Source: Microbacterium testaceum | GTDB lineage: Bacteria; Actinomycetota; Actinomycetes; Actinomycetales; Microbacteriaceae | DNA length: 64,000 nt | Assembly (NCBI RefSeq): GCF_006539145.1 | Contig: NZ_BJML01000008.1 | Location: 1 to 64,000, forward strand | Reading direction: 5' to 3' | Part shown: positions 29,564 to 39,026 of the stretch, piece by piece | Layout: each line of letters begins with the position of its first letter | How positions within the stretch are numbered: the first letter of the stretch is position 1 | The notes under the pieces: model-generated | What the model was told of the DNA's origin: nothing | What the model saw: only the letters and a program-made list of their open reading frames with translations | Database searches by the model: none | Translations under genes and position numbers: made by a program

Positions 29564-29937
29564 GCCCACCCCAGCTCGTGCAGGCGCTCGTCGTCGATTC
29601 CGTAGAAGTGCGCGATCTCGTGGACCAGCGTGGTGTGGATCTCGTCCCTCAGCTCGGTCTCGTCGTCGCACGCGGCGAGGTGCGGTTCGCGATACAGGAT
29701 GATGCGGTCGGGGAGTTCGCCGACCCCGTACCTCTCTCGCTCGGTGAGAGCCCAGCCGTCGTACAGGCCGAGCAGATCGAGCGAGCCGTCCTCCGGGCGG
29801 TCTTCGACGACGAACACCACGTTGTCGAGCCCGTCGACCATATCGTCGGGAAGCCGATCCAGCTCGTCGACCACGAGCCTCTCGAACGTCGTGGCGTCCA
29901 TCTCGAGCGCCGGGCGCGCGTCGACGTCATCGTTCAC
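29560..29937 (-). CDS. Metallopeptidase-family protein (zincin-like)
   Basis: A 125-residue protein of the possible zinc metallopeptidase family (DUF1025-like). The C-terminal VHEIAHFYGIDDERLHELGW has HExxH, with Asp or Glu downstream as a possible third ligand. The middle contains the acidic FERLVVDELDRLPDDMVDGLDNVVFVVED. The GTG at 29937 has GGGAGG six to seven bases upstream and is preferred over an internal ATG at 29901. It is coupled to clpS. Activity is not proven for the family. Confidence 0.8.
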   Translation of the reverse strand: MNDDVDARPALEMDATTFERLVVDELDRLPDDMVDGLDNVVFVVEDRPEDGSLDLLGLYDGWALTERERYGVGELPDRIILYREPHLAACDDETELRDEIHTTLVHEIAHFYGIDDERLHELGWA

Positions 29938-30040
29938 GGCGGGCCTCCCGGGGGTCTCGAGCCGTCTGAGGGCGGCCGGCATCTTGCTCCGGCATCCCCT
30001 CGTCGATTCTATGGCTCGGGGGAGTGCCGGTCTCGAACGA

Positions 30041-30076
30041 CGAAGGCCCGGCGAGCGTTGCTCTTCCGGGCCTTCG
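30041..30076 (-). terminator. Terminator after tRNA-His
   Basis: A perfect 11-bp stem CGAAGGCCCGG / CCGGGCCTTCG with a 14-base loop lies five bases beyond the tRNA 3' end on the minus strand. Confidence 0.7.
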
Positions 30077-30081
30077 AGTAA

Positions 30082-30157
30082 TGGGGTGGCTAACGGGACT
30101 TGAACCCGCGACCCCCGCGACCACAACGCGGTGCTCTACCGACTGAGCTATAGCCAC
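30082..30157 (-). tRNA. tRNA-His (GTG)
   Basis: A cloverleaf of 76 bases including an encoded CCA. The acceptor arm is GTGGCTA/TAGCCAC, the anticodon stem is CCGCG/CGCGG and the loop TTGTGGT gives anticodon GTG. The base before the 5' end is G and faces discriminator C, as tRNA-His needs for its G-1. Confidence 0.95.
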
Positions 30158-30193
30158 CATGTGTCTGCCGAAGCAGACAACTGAACGATTATG

Positions 30194-30820
30194 TCATACG
30201 TCGAGCGCGAACGACGACACGGCCGACGCGGAGACTGCCTTGGCCTCTTCGCTCGTGGGGCCCGGCTGCGGCACGAACACCGCGGCGCGGTAGTAGGCGA
30301 GTTCGCGGATCGACTCGCGGATGTCTGCGAGGGCACGATGTCCGCCGTTCTTGGCCGGCGCCTGGAAGTACGCACGCGGATACCACCGGCGCGAAAGTTC
30401 TTTGATGCTCGAGACATCGACGTTGCGGTAATGCAGCCAGCGGTCGACCCGCGGCATGTACTTGGCCAGGAACATGCGGTCGGTGCCGATGGTGTTACCG
30501 GCGAGGGGTGCCTTGCCCTCGACGGGTGCGAACCGCTGGATGTATTCGAGCGTCTGGAACTCGGCATCCGCGAGACTCACGCCGTTGGGGATCTCGTCGA
30601 GCAGTCCCGACGAGCGGTGCATGTCGGTCACGAACTCGCCCATGTTGGCGAGAGCGGAATCGTCGGGCTTGATGACGATCTGAAAACCGGGATCGAGCAC
30701 GTTGAGCTCGAAATCGGTGATGACGACAGCGATCTCGACCAGCTCGTCGACGCCGAGGTCGAGGCCCGTCATCTCGCAGTCGATCCAGACGAGCCGGTCG
30801 TTCTCGGAGGCGTTTACCAT
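30194..30820 (-). CDS. orn: Oligoribonuclease
   Basis: The 208-residue DEDDh 3'-5' exoribonuclease degrades 2-5 nt RNAs and pGpG. Motifs are VWIDCEMTGLDLGVDELVE with the first Asp/Glu pair, GNTIGTDRMFLAKYMP in the middle, and GGHRALADIRESIREL with the His/Asp of ExoIII. The C-terminus is extended by about 25 Ala/Ser-rich residues compared with E. coli Orn. A GTG six bases upstream (30826) is possible, but ATG 30820 lies six bases after TAGGAT, the leaderless spacing seen elsewhere here. It lies between tRNA-Arg and tRNA-His. Confidence 0.95.
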   Translation of the reverse strand: MVNASENDRLVWIDCEMTGLDLGVDELVEIAVVITDFELNVLDPGFQIVIKPDDSALANMGEFVTDMHRSSGLLDEIPNGVSLADAEFQTLEYIQRFAPVEGKAPLAGNTIGTDRMFLAKYMPRVDRWLHYRNVDVSSIKELSRRWYPRAYFQAPAKNGGHRALADIRESIRELAYYRAAVFVPQPGPTSEEAKAVSASAVSSFALDV

Positions 30821-30826
30821 CCCCAC

Positions 30827-30832
30827 ATCCTA
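30827..30832 (-). promoter_or_regulatory. Leaderless -10 of orn (TAGGAT)
   Basis: TAGGAT on the minus strand ends six bases before the orn ATG at 30820. Confidence 0.5.
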
Positions 30833-30855
30833 GTGAGGGGTCCCGACGCCGGCTC

Positions 30856-30931
30856 TGGTCCCCCAGACACGATTCGAACGTGTGACCGGCGGATTAGAAG
30901 GCCGCTGCTCTATCCACTGAGCTACTGGGGG
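30856..30931 (-). tRNA. tRNA-Arg (TCT)
   Basis: A 76-base cloverleaf with encoded CCA. The acceptor arm is CCCCCAG/CTGGGGG with discriminator A. The anticodon loop CTTCTAA gives anticodon TCT, and the T arm reads CACACGTTCGAATCGTGTC. Confidence 0.95.
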
Positions 30932-30999
30932 TCGTCATCAGGATATCGCTCGACCGCCTTCCGCCGAGCCAGCCCCTGGCGCGGCCGGCCGGGCGGCGG

Positions 31000-31005
31000 T
31001 ACATT
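31000..31005 (+). promoter_or_regulatory. -10 element TACATT
   Basis: TACATT lies 27 bases before the ATG at 31033. The leader contains an AAAGGAG ribosome site. Confidence 0.35.
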
Positions 31006-31032
31006 TCGCGCAACGAGAGCAAAGGAGCACTC

Positions 31033-31242
31033 ATGTCCGAGACGGTGACACGACGCATCTGGGTGGCGTACGGGCCCAATGGGGTGGTCGGGAAGATCCA
31101 GAAGGATGCCGACGGCTACCGCGTCCACATGGCGGGGAAGGACGAGCCGCTGGGCGTGTACCCCTCCATGGAGATCGCGAAGAACGCGGTGCACTCGCAC
31201 CTGAAGCCCGGGAGTGAGCGGCCGGAGTTCCGCGAGCACTGA
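31033..31242 (+). CDS. Small conserved protein of unknown function
   Basis: A 69-residue soluble protein with a strong AAAGGAG ribosome site about eight bases before the ATG. It has alternating short strands (RRIWVAYGPNGVVGKIQKDADGYRVH) and ends in a helix with HSHLKPG. The pattern looks like a compact beta-rich fold, but I recognise no named family. It has no operon partner: tRNA-Arg lies upstream on the other strand and yczE is convergent downstream. Confidence 0.65.
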   Translation: MSETVTRRIWVAYGPNGVVGKIQKDADGYRVHMAGKDEPLGVYPSMEIAKNAVHSHLKPGSERPEFREH

Positions 31243-31262
31243 GGTCGGACGCTCGTCCGCGG

Positions 31263-31871
31263 TCAGGCGTTCACCACGTCGTGCCGACGACCAACGGGCT
31301 TCGGCGCGGCCAACAGCGGCAGAGCGAGGTGGACCAGGGGTCCGATCCCGACGGCGAACACCACGGTGCCGATTCCCACGGTTCCGCCGAGGAGCCATCC
31401 CAAGGCCAGGACGGACCCCTCGACCGAGAGCCGGCACGCCCAGATGGGCCAACCGAAGCGCGCGTTCATTCCCGTCATGAGGCCGTCGCGCGGTCCGGGG
31501 CCGAAGTGGGCTCCGATATAGAGACCGGATGCCACGGCCACCAGCATGACGCCTACGACGAGCATGACCGCCTGGAGCCAGAACACGTCGGGGTGAGGGA
31601 GGAACCCGAGGGCGAGCTGCAGGCTCGTGCCGACGAGCAGGATGTTGGCGACGGTTCCGACACCGGGCTTCTGTCGCAAGGGGATCCACAGGAGGAGGAC
31701 ACCCAGGCCGACGATGTTGGTGATCCAGCCGATGCCGATTCCTGAGACGCGCGACAGTCCCTGCGCGAAGACGGTCCAGGGGTCGACACCGAGACCGGCG
31801 GCGACGGTGACGGCACAGCCGAAGCCGTACAACACGAGTCCGACGAAGAGGCGCACGATCCGAGAAGGCAT
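31263..31871 (-). CDS. YczE/YitT-family membrane protein
   Basis: A 202-residue integral membrane protein with five or six hydrophobic segments, of the YczE group. Landmarks are LVLYGFGCAVTVAAGLGVDPWTVFAQGL in the first helix pair and GAHFGPGPRDGLMTG near residue 120. Function unknown. It is divergent from a MocR-type regulator; in Firmicutes the YczE homologue is controlled by such a neighbouring MocR protein (YczR), so a regulator-target pair is inferred. ATG 31871 is preferred over an upstream TTG at 31883. Confidence 0.8.
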   Translation of the reverse strand: MPSRIVRLFVGLVLYGFGCAVTVAAGLGVDPWTVFAQGLSRVSGIGIGWITNIVGLGVLLLWIPLRQKPGVGTVANILLVGTSLQLALGFLPHPDVFWLQAVMLVVGVMLVAVASGLYIGAHFGPGPRDGLMTGMNARFGWPIWACRLSVEGSVLALGWLLGGTVGIGTVVFAVGIGPLVHLALPLLAAPKPVGRRHDVVNA

Positions 31872-31879
31872 GGACCGAT

Positions 31880-31915
31880 CCAATCATCCGATTGGCTTTC
31901 TGCAGTGATGCCAAT
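31880..31915. promoter_or_regulatory. Candidate MocR operator between yczE and its regulator
   Basis: Three half-sites of one motif lie in the 61-base gap: CCAATC (31880-31885) and GATTGG (31890-31895) form an inverted repeat with a four-base spacer, and GCCAAT (31910-31915) repeats the first half. ATTGGC-N13-GCCAAT is the second possible pairing. The low G+C content of the stretch stands out. Confidence 0.5.
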
Positions 31916-31920
31916 TTGAC

Positions 31921-31926
31921 TATTGT
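31921..31926 (+). promoter_or_regulatory. Leaderless -10 of the MocR gene (TATTGT)
   Basis: TATTGT ends six bases before the ATG at 31933. Confidence 0.5.
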
Positions 31927-31932
31927 GGCCGC

Positions 31933-33351
31933 ATGGACTCTCGCGTATCCGCTCGCACTCTTGCTTCGTCTCTCGGCGGCTGGCGCGGAAACGGCCCGGC
32001 CTATGAGGCTCTGGCAGATGCGGTCCGCCTGCTCTGTCTGGACAACCGGCTCGCTCCCGCCACCGCGCTTCCCGCCGAGCGTGAGCTCGCCGCAGCCCTC
32101 GGGGTGAGCCGGACGACGGTTGCGGCCGCGTACCGGAGCCTCCGGGACAGCGGACACATCGAGAGCCTCCGCGGCAGTGGCAGCGTGACATTGCCCCTGC
32201 GCCGCACCGATCCCGGTCGTCACGAGCTGGACGCCGAGACCATCGACCTGCAGCAGGCGAGCCCGGCGGCGTGGCCTGGCCTTCCGGGGGTCATTGCCGA
32301 GGTCGTCCAAGAAGCTCCCGCCCTCGTGGCGCGGATCGGCTACGACGTCGTCGGCGACCTCGGGCTGCGTACGGCGATCGCCGAGCACTATCGCGACCGG
32401 GGCTTCGCAACCTCTCCCGACCAGATCCTCGTCACCACGGGCGCCCAGAGCGCGATCCACCTGATCGCCTCGGTGCTCCTGCACCGGGCCGACCGGGTCA
32501 TGATCGAGACGCCCACCTACCCGCACGCCGCGGACGCCTTCCGCCGCGTGGGCGCTCGCCTGGTGGGGGTGCCGGTCGACTCCGCTCACGGGTGGGACCT
32601 GGAACGAGCGGAGCAGACATTCGCGCGGACACTGCCCTCGTTGGCGTATCTCATGCCCGACTTCCACAACCCGACCGGCCGCACCATGGACACCACCGAG
32701 ACCGAGGCATTCCTCCTCGGCGCGCAATCGGTCGGCACTCTGCTGGTGATCGATGAGACCACCGCCCAACTGGACATCGACCGCGCAGCGGGGCCTGCGC
32801 CCTTCATCGACGATGAGCGTGTCATCCGCGTCGGCTCCCTGGGCAAGACGGTGTGGGGCGGGTTGCGCGTCGGGTGGGTGCGGGCCGCGCCCGACATCGT
32901 CCGCAGATTGGCGAGCGGCCGTCCGGTGCACGACCTGGGCACCCCTGAGCTCGAGCAGGCCATCGCCGCTCGGCTCATTCCTCGTCTCGGCGAGATCGCC
33001 GCACAGCGAGGAACGCTCCTGCGCGAAGGTCGTGACTGTGTCGTGGAGGAGCTGCGCCGGGTGTTCCCCGAATGGGACATCCCGGAGGTTCACGGAGGTG
33101 TCTCCCTGTGGGTGAGCATCGGCGAGCCGCTGAGCACTCCTCTGGTCATGGCGGCGCGTGCGCGAGGATTGGCACTGTCGGCCGGTTCGCGATTCGCGGT
33201 CGAAGGCGGACACGACCGCCGGTTGCGGATGCCGTTCACGGCGTCGCCGGCGACACTGCGCCGAGCGGTCGGCATCCTTCGTGGAGCGTGGGACGACGTG
33301 CGAGGAGGAAGCGCGGTGCCTGCGCGGACCGACTTCGCGACGGTCGTGTGA
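31933..33351 (+). CDS. MocR/GntR-family PLP-dependent regulator
   Basis: A 472-residue regulator with an N-terminal GntR winged helix (AERELAAALGVSRTTVAAAYRSLRDSGHIESLRGSGS, about residues 45-85) fused to a fold-type I aminotransferase domain. PLP contacts are visible: LVTTGAQSAIHLIA, MPDFHNPTGRTM, VIDETTAQLD and the Schiff-base Lys in RVGSLGKTVWGGLRVGW. MocR proteins sense vitamers or amino-acid adducts through PLP. Placed divergently from yczE with shared CCAAT/ATTGG half-sites between, it probably controls that gene and itself. It resembles YczR more than PdxR, since no pdx genes are nearby. Confidence 0.88.
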   Translation: MDSRVSARTLASSLGGWRGNGPAYEALADAVRLLCLDNRLAPATALPAERELAAALGVSRTTVAAAYRSLRDSGHIESLRGSGSVTLPLRRTDPGRHELDAETIDLQQASPAAWPGLPGVIAEVVQEAPALVARIGYDVVGDLGLRTAIAEHYRDRGFATSPDQILVTTGAQSAIHLIASVLLHRADRVMIETPTYPHAADAFRRVGARLVGVPVDSAHGWDLERAEQTFARTLPSLAYLMPDFHNPTGRTMDTTETEAFLLGAQSVGTLLVIDETTAQLDIDRAAGPAPFIDDERVIRVGSLGKTVWGGLRVGWVRAAPDIVRRLASGRPVHDLGTPELEQAIAARLIPRLGEIAAQRGTLLREGRDCVVEELRRVFPEWDIPEVHGGVSLWVSIGEPLSTPLVMAARARGLALSAGSRFAVEGGHDRRLRMPFTASPATLRRAVGILRGAWDDVRGGSAVPARTDFATVV

Positions 33352-33403
33352 TGACCGGTGCAGCCCCGTGCGCGCCGCGGTGCCCTCCCCACCGGTCGGC
33401 GAC

Positions 33404-33661
33404 TCACCGCAGGTAGCGCAGGCACTCGACGGCGTCGGCGGACGACCAGAACTCCCCCAGCCGTCGGAAACTGCCGGAGGCGGTGTGAAAGCGCTCGGCG
33501 GCGTAGCGCCAGCCGCCTTCGGCGGCGATCGCGCGGACGTGACCGACCACGATGCCGCGCGGGTCGGCGATGCGCCACAGGCCCGCGGCGACGTGCGTCG
33601 CCGCTCCCCACCCGGCCGGACGCGGGGCCGGAGCGAGGTCGTTCCACAGTGCGGTGCTCAT
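33404..33661 (-). CDS. Small conserved actinobacterial protein
   Basis: An 85-residue protein of unknown function. It is beta-rich, with HVAAGLWRIADPRGIVVGHVRAI at the start and ERFHTASGSFRRLGEFWSSADAVECLRYLR at the C-terminus; the final SxDAVxCLRYLR motif recurs in actinobacterial hypothetical proteins as far as I recall. It is divergent from the second ssb gene, with about 200 bases between. No operon partner is seen. Confidence 0.55.
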   Translation of the reverse strand: MSTALWNDLAPAPRPAGWGAATHVAAGLWRIADPRGIVVGHVRAIAAEGGWRYAAERFHTASGSFRRLGEFWSSADAVECLRYLR

Positions 33662-33804
33662 GCGATGACGGTAGAACCAACCTCCGACATCGACCGGGTG
33701 CCGCGACCCGACGATTCCTCCCCAGCCGGGCGACGTCGCAATCCCTCCCCAGAAGAGCGGATACGACGATTCCCGGACGGGCGGAGGAGGTCATTCTGGG
33801 TGTG

Positions 33805-33839
33805 GCTCCGGCATCCGTCGGGCACACGGATGCCGGAGC
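33805..33839 (+). promoter_or_regulatory. Hairpin upstream of ssb, built on GGATGCC
   Basis: A perfect 14-bp inverted repeat GCTCCGGCATCCGT / ACGGATGCCGGAGC with a 7-base loop ends 28 bases before the ssb ATG. No gene on the plus strand needs a terminator here, and no T tract follows, so it may be a leader structure or a DNA-level signal. Confidence 0.5.
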
Positions 33840-33867
33840 GCACACCACGTCGAGAGGAAGCACGGAC

Positions 33868-34401
33868 ATGAGCGATCACATCACCCTGGTGGGGAACATC
33901 GTCGGCGAGCTGGAACAGCGTTCGACACGCGGGGGAGGGCCCATCGCGGCCTTCCGCATCGCAGTGGGCGAGCGCAGGCTCGACCGCGAGCGCGGAGAGT
34001 GGGTGGACGGTCATACCAACTACTACAACGTCTCCGCCTTCGGCGACCTCGGCGCTCACGCCCTGCATTCGCTTCGAAAGGGACAGCGGGTCGTCCTCGC
34101 CGGCCGCTTGCGCCTGCGCGAGTGGGAGAACGAGGCCAAGCGCGGGGTCAGCGCCGATGTCGTGGCCGATGCCATCGGACACGACCTGCGGTGGGGCACC
34201 ACGCGGTTCGAGAAGGCGGCCAGGTCATCGGACTCCTCCGCCGCCGCGAACGGCCAGGACGCGGACGAGCCCACCGACGAGGCGTGGGCCCTCCCCGGCG
34301 GCGGCGACGAGGGCGCGGGCGGCGCCGAGACGGTCGGCGCGGAAGCCGGCGCAGGCGGGGGTGCCCCGCTGTCGGTCGCGGGGGAGAGCCGTCCGTTCTG
34401 A
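33868..34401 (+). CDS. ssb: Single-stranded DNA-binding protein (paralogue)
   Basis: A 177-residue SSB with an N-terminal OB fold (ITLVGNIVGELEQRS, TNYYNVSAFGDLGAHALHSLRKGQRVVLAGRLRLREWENE). The tail is Gly/Ala-rich and acidic, but it ends SRPF rather than the DDDIPF-type tip that recruits repair partners. That suggests an accessory paralogue rather than the main replicative SSB. GAGGAAG at 33854-33860 is the ribosome site. It is preceded by a strong hairpin and followed after 91 bases by a lipoprotein gene. Confidence 0.88.
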   Translation: MSDHITLVGNIVGELEQRSTRGGGPIAAFRIAVGERRLDRERGEWVDGHTNYYNVSAFGDLGAHALHSLRKGQRVVLAGRLRLREWENEAKRGVSADVVADAIGHDLRWGTTRFEKAARSSDSSAAANGQDADEPTDEAWALPGGGDEGAGGAETVGAEAGAGGGAPLSVAGESRPF

Positions 34402-34479
34402 GGCGGTCGTCGAGGCGGCGCGGGGGTCGAGTCGGCGCGCGTCCGCGTGCGGCGGACAGGGGCGACGCGGGAGGGTCCG

Positions 34480-34485
34480 TAGACT
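34480..34485 (+). promoter_or_regulatory. Leaderless -10 (TAGACT)
   Basis: TAGACT ends seven bases before the GTG of the lipoprotein gene at 34493. Confidence 0.5.
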
Positions 34486-34492
34486 CGTTCGC

Positions 34493-34990
34493 GTGTCTCG
34501 CCTCCTCGGTCGTCCCCTCGCCGCCCTGACCCTCGTCGCGGCGCTGGGCCTCGCCGGGTGCACCGGCCCGTCGCCCACCCCCGCGCCCGTCGAGACGACG
34601 GAGCCGTCAGCGTCAGCGACCGACACTCCGTCGTCGGCGCCGACGACCCCCGCGGCGCCGGCGCTGATCCCGGGAGGGTCGGCCGCCGAGAACCTGCCGT
34701 TCTTCACCACGGTCGTCGACGGAGTCTGGTCGGGACCGAACCAGGTCGCCGGGCGTGCCTACATCGACGCCCTGGCGGCGGCGGGCTTCGACAAGGCCGC
34801 GATGCAGGTGACCGCCGATCAGACCACCGTCGACAACCCGGCGGAGAGCATCGAGTTCTCCGTCCGCATCGGCGATCAATGCCTCGTCGGCCAGGTCGGT
34901 CCCTCCATCGGCAATCCCGTCACCGCGGTGCTGCCGGGTCTGTCGTCCGGAGGGTGCCTGATCGGTCAGACCCGAGCGATCGACTGGTGA
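34493..34990 (+). CDS. Lipoprotein of unknown function
   Basis: A 165-residue lipoprotein. The signal peptide ends in LGLAGC with Cys 23 in a good lipobox, followed by a Pro/Thr/Ser/Ala linker of about 40 residues. The C-terminal domain of about 100 residues (NLPFFTTVVDGVWSGPNQVAGRAYIDALAAAGFDKAAMQVTADQT) resembles the DUF6993-type extracytoplasmic domain of actinobacterial lipoproteins; it has two Cys that may pair. Role unknown. The frame is open far upstream, but the GTG sits seven bases after TAGACT and begins the signal peptide. Confidence 0.78.
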   Translation: MSRLLGRPLAALTLVAALGLAGCTGPSPTPAPVETTEPSASATDTPSSAPTTPAAPALIPGGSAAENLPFFTTVVDGVWSGPNQVAGRAYIDALAAAGFDKAAMQVTADQTTVDNPAESIEFSVRIGDQCLVGQVGPSIGNPVTAVLPGLSSGGCLIGQTRAIDW

Positions 34991-35031
34991 ACCCGCGCCG
35001 ACGTCTCGTCGGCGGACCGCTCCACCGCCCC

Positions 35032-35037
35032 TAGACT
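35032..35037 (+). promoter_or_regulatory. Leaderless -10 of ettA (TAGACT)
   Basis: TAGACT ends nine bases before the ettA ATG at 35047; no ribosome site is present. Confidence 0.45.
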
Positions 35038-35046
35038 GGACGGGTT

Positions 35047-36718
<1,672 letters not shown>

Positions 36719-36726
<8 letters not shown>

Positions 36727-37264
36727 GAACTCCGCCGCGAGCACCCCCCGCGAGGGCCCGGCATCCGCCGGTCCCTCGCGGGTCCACGTGCCGATCCACC
36801 TCCGGTGGGGCGATCTCGACGCACTCGGGCACGTCAACAACACGTCGATGCTGAAGCTCCTCGAAGAGGCTCGTCTGCGCGCGTTCTGGTTCAGCGACGG
36901 CGAGGGAGAACCGCTCCCGACAGCGGTCTTCGACATGGACGTGCTCGACAGCGGGGGCGACCGTGCCACGCTCATCGCGCGGCAGGAGATCGAGTACCTG
37001 CGTCCGGTTCCCTACACCCAGCGTCCCCTCGACGTGCGGATGTGGATCGGAGCCATGGGCGGATCCAGCGCCGACATCTGTTACGAGGTCTACTCTCCCG
37101 TCGGAGACGCCGAGCCCGTCCTGTATGCGCGCGCGACCGCGGTCACCGTGCTCGTCGACACGGCGACCGGGCGGCCGACGCGATGGACCGAGGCGGAGCG
37201 CACCGCGTGGGCCCCGTACATCGGCGACCCGATCGAGTACCGCCGCCGTTCGTCGCGCGGCTGA
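36719..37264 (+). CDS. Acyl-CoA thioesterase (4HBT, hotdog fold)
   Basis: A 181-residue single-hotdog thioesterase. The motif LRWGDLDALGHVNNTSMLKLLEEAR at about residues 35-60 carries the conserved Asp/His/Asn of the 4-hydroxybenzoyl-CoA thioesterase group; the central beta region has EIEYLRPVPYTQRPLDVRMWIG. The GTG at 36719 lies in the last codons of ettA, giving an eight-base overlap. Substrate unknown; fatty acyl-CoA is likely. No functional link with EttA is known, although the pair is coupled by overlap. Confidence 0.85.
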
Positions 37265-37394
37265 CACGTGGCGCCGGCTCCGCTCCGCGATCTGCACACC
37301 GCCCGCAACACGACCCGGTGCCGTCCCACCGATCGCCGACCCCGGACCGTGCCGGCACCCTCGAGCAGAAGCGCCGGGACAGCGGCATCCCGGA

Positions 37395-38264
37395 TCAGTT
37401 GCGAGGGACGCGCACCATGACCTCCTGCGCGACGCTGGCGAGGAGGGCGCCGTCGCGAGCGTAGATCCGGCCCGTGGCGAGACCGCGGCCGCCGCGCGCG
37501 TTGGGCGACTCCTGCACGTACAGGAGCCAGTCGTCGACACGGCCGGGACGATGCCACCACATGGCGTGGTCGAGGCTGGCGACCTTGAGCCCGGCGGCGT
37601 TCCACGCGACGCCGTGCGCGCGCATGATCGACTCCTGGATCGTGAGGTCGCTGAGGTAGGCGAGGGCGGCGCGGTGCACCGCCGGGTCGTCGGTGATCGG
37701 GCGACGCAGTCGCATCCACACGGCCTGACGTGGAACGTGCGGACCCTCGACCGAGGCGTACAGGGGCGAGGTCACGTGGCGGACGTCGACCGGGCTCTCG
37801 GAGAAGATCCGCCGACTGATCGGATGCAGCGCTTCGACGTCGAGCACGGGGGCGTCCTCGGGCTGCGGGATGCCGTCGGGCATCGGTTCGAAGTGCTCGA
37901 GACCCGGGTCCTCGTCCTGGAACGACGCGATCATCGAGAAGATCGGCACGCCGGACTGGAACGCTTGCGTGCGGCGGGTCGAGAACGACCGGCCGTCGTG
38001 GATGCGATCGACCGAGAAGGTGATGCCGTCGGCCGGATCGCCGGGGCGCAGAAAGTACCCGTGCATCGAGTGCACGGAGCGCTCGGGCGGGAGGGTGCGC
38101 GAAGCTGCCACGATGGTCTGAGCAAGCACCTGGCCGCCGTAGACGCGGCCGGTCGGCATAGGCTGCGACACCCCCGTGAAGATGTCCTCGGTCGTGCGCG
38201 CTCCAGCGTCGCGCAGATCGAGCACGGAGAGCAGGGACGCCACGGGATCGATGGCTTCGGACAC
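37395..38264 (-). CDS. Acyl-CoA thioesterase II (TesB-like)
   Basis: A 289-residue double-hotdog thioesterase of the TesB family. The two halves are marked by FTGVSQPMPTGRVYGGQVLAQTIVAA with SVHSMHGYFLRPGD, and by HGVAWNAAGLKVASLDHAMWWHRP. It has the Asp of SLDHAMW and the later Gln/Thr-Ser positions expected for the active site. It hydrolyses medium- to long-chain acyl-CoA. A longer start at 38297 is possible, but GTG 38264 has GGGAG five bases upstream. It is convergent to the 4HBT gene and divergent from a hypothetical gene. Confidence 0.9.
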   Translation of the reverse strand: MSEAIDPVASLLSVLDLRDAGARTTEDIFTGVSQPMPTGRVYGGQVLAQTIVAASRTLPPERSVHSMHGYFLRPGDPADGITFSVDRIHDGRSFSTRRTQAFQSGVPIFSMIASFQDEDPGLEHFEPMPDGIPQPEDAPVLDVEALHPISRRIFSESPVDVRHVTSPLYASVEGPHVPRQAVWMRLRRPITDDPAVHRAALAYLSDLTIQESIMRAHGVAWNAAGLKVASLDHAMWWHRPGRVDDWLLYVQESPNARGGRGLATGRIYARDGALLASVAQEVMVRVPRN

Positions 38265-38304
38265 ACGGACTCCCGTTCCGGCACGACGAACCCGCACCGC
38301 TTGA

Positions 38305-38310
38305 TAGTTT
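38305..38310 (+). promoter_or_regulatory. Leaderless -10 (TAGTTT)
   Basis: TAGTTT ends seven bases before the GTG at 38318. Confidence 0.5.
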
Positions 38311-38317
38311 AGGGCGG

Positions 38318-38986
38318 GTGTCCGCGCGCCTGTTGTTTCCCGACCCGCAGGCGGCAGCCGACCTGCTCACTTTCGCCGCCCGAACGATCCGCCTCGGCGA
38401 CGGCACCGTGCGACTGCGCGCGGACGGGGGAGTGCTCGTCGCGACCGCGGCCCCGCTCGCTCCGCGCGGGTTGCTCGACGCGACCCCGACGGTCCTGGGG
38501 CTGCGGGTGTCGGCGATCGACCCCGACCTCGAGTGCGATCTGGTCGTCGATGCTTCTGCGCTCCTTCCCGCTCCCGACGACGCGTCCGCTGTCGCGCTCC
38601 CCGCCACGGCGACGTCTCCCGCCTGGGCGGGCATCTCACCCCCGCGCGGGGGATGGGAGCAGACGGATGCCATCGACGCGGCCGTCCTGGCCTCTCGAGC
38701 CCAGTACGGGGTCGCCGCGGTCGCCGACGCTCTTCCCGCCGACGCGGGCGAGGACGTCGTGCGGCTCGTCCGCGCGCAGGTGTGGGGCCAGCCCGACGAC
38801 GCCTTGGGTGGTCTGCCGCTCGGAACCGCCTTCGCGGCTTTCGCCCTCGGCTTCATCGCCGGGTCGGAGATTGCACCTGTGCGCAGGAGCGGCGCGTGGA
38901 CACGCGTGAGCCTCGCGCGCGGCCACGTGCTCGTCCGAGGGCCGGTGCGCTCGGGGCTCACCGCCGTGCGCACCACCGGGAGCTGA
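38318..38986 (+). CDS. Conserved protein of unknown function
   Basis: A 222-residue soluble protein, Ala-rich with an acidic first half and a beta-rich last 50 residues (WTRVSLARGHVLVRGPVRSGL). No signal peptide and no recognised domain. LGGLPLGTAFAAFALGFIAGSE near residue 165 is moderately hydrophobic but contains charged or Gly residues, so a membrane helix is uncertain. The GTG start lies seven bases after TAGTTT. A riboswitch-controlled gene follows after 170 bases. Confidence 0.7.
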   Translation: MSARLLFPDPQAAADLLTFAARTIRLGDGTVRLRADGGVLVATAAPLAPRGLLDATPTVLGLRVSAIDPDLECDLVVDASALLPAPDDASAVALPATATSPAWAGISPPRGGWEQTDAIDAAVLASRAQYGVAAVADALPADAGEDVVRLVRAQVWGQPDDALGGLPLGTAFAAFALGFIAGSEIAPVRRSGAWTRVSLARGHVLVRGPVRSGLTAVRTTGS

Positions 38987-39012
38987 TCCAGCAAGCGCAC
39001 AGGTGGCCTCTT

Positions 39013-39018
39013 TACGCT
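39013..39018 (+). promoter_or_regulatory. -10 element before the riboswitch (TACGCT)
   Basis: TACGCT ends eight bases before the first base of the riboswitch P1 stem, so transcription would begin just at the aptamer. Confidence 0.45.
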
Positions 39019-39026
39019 GAAGGCAG

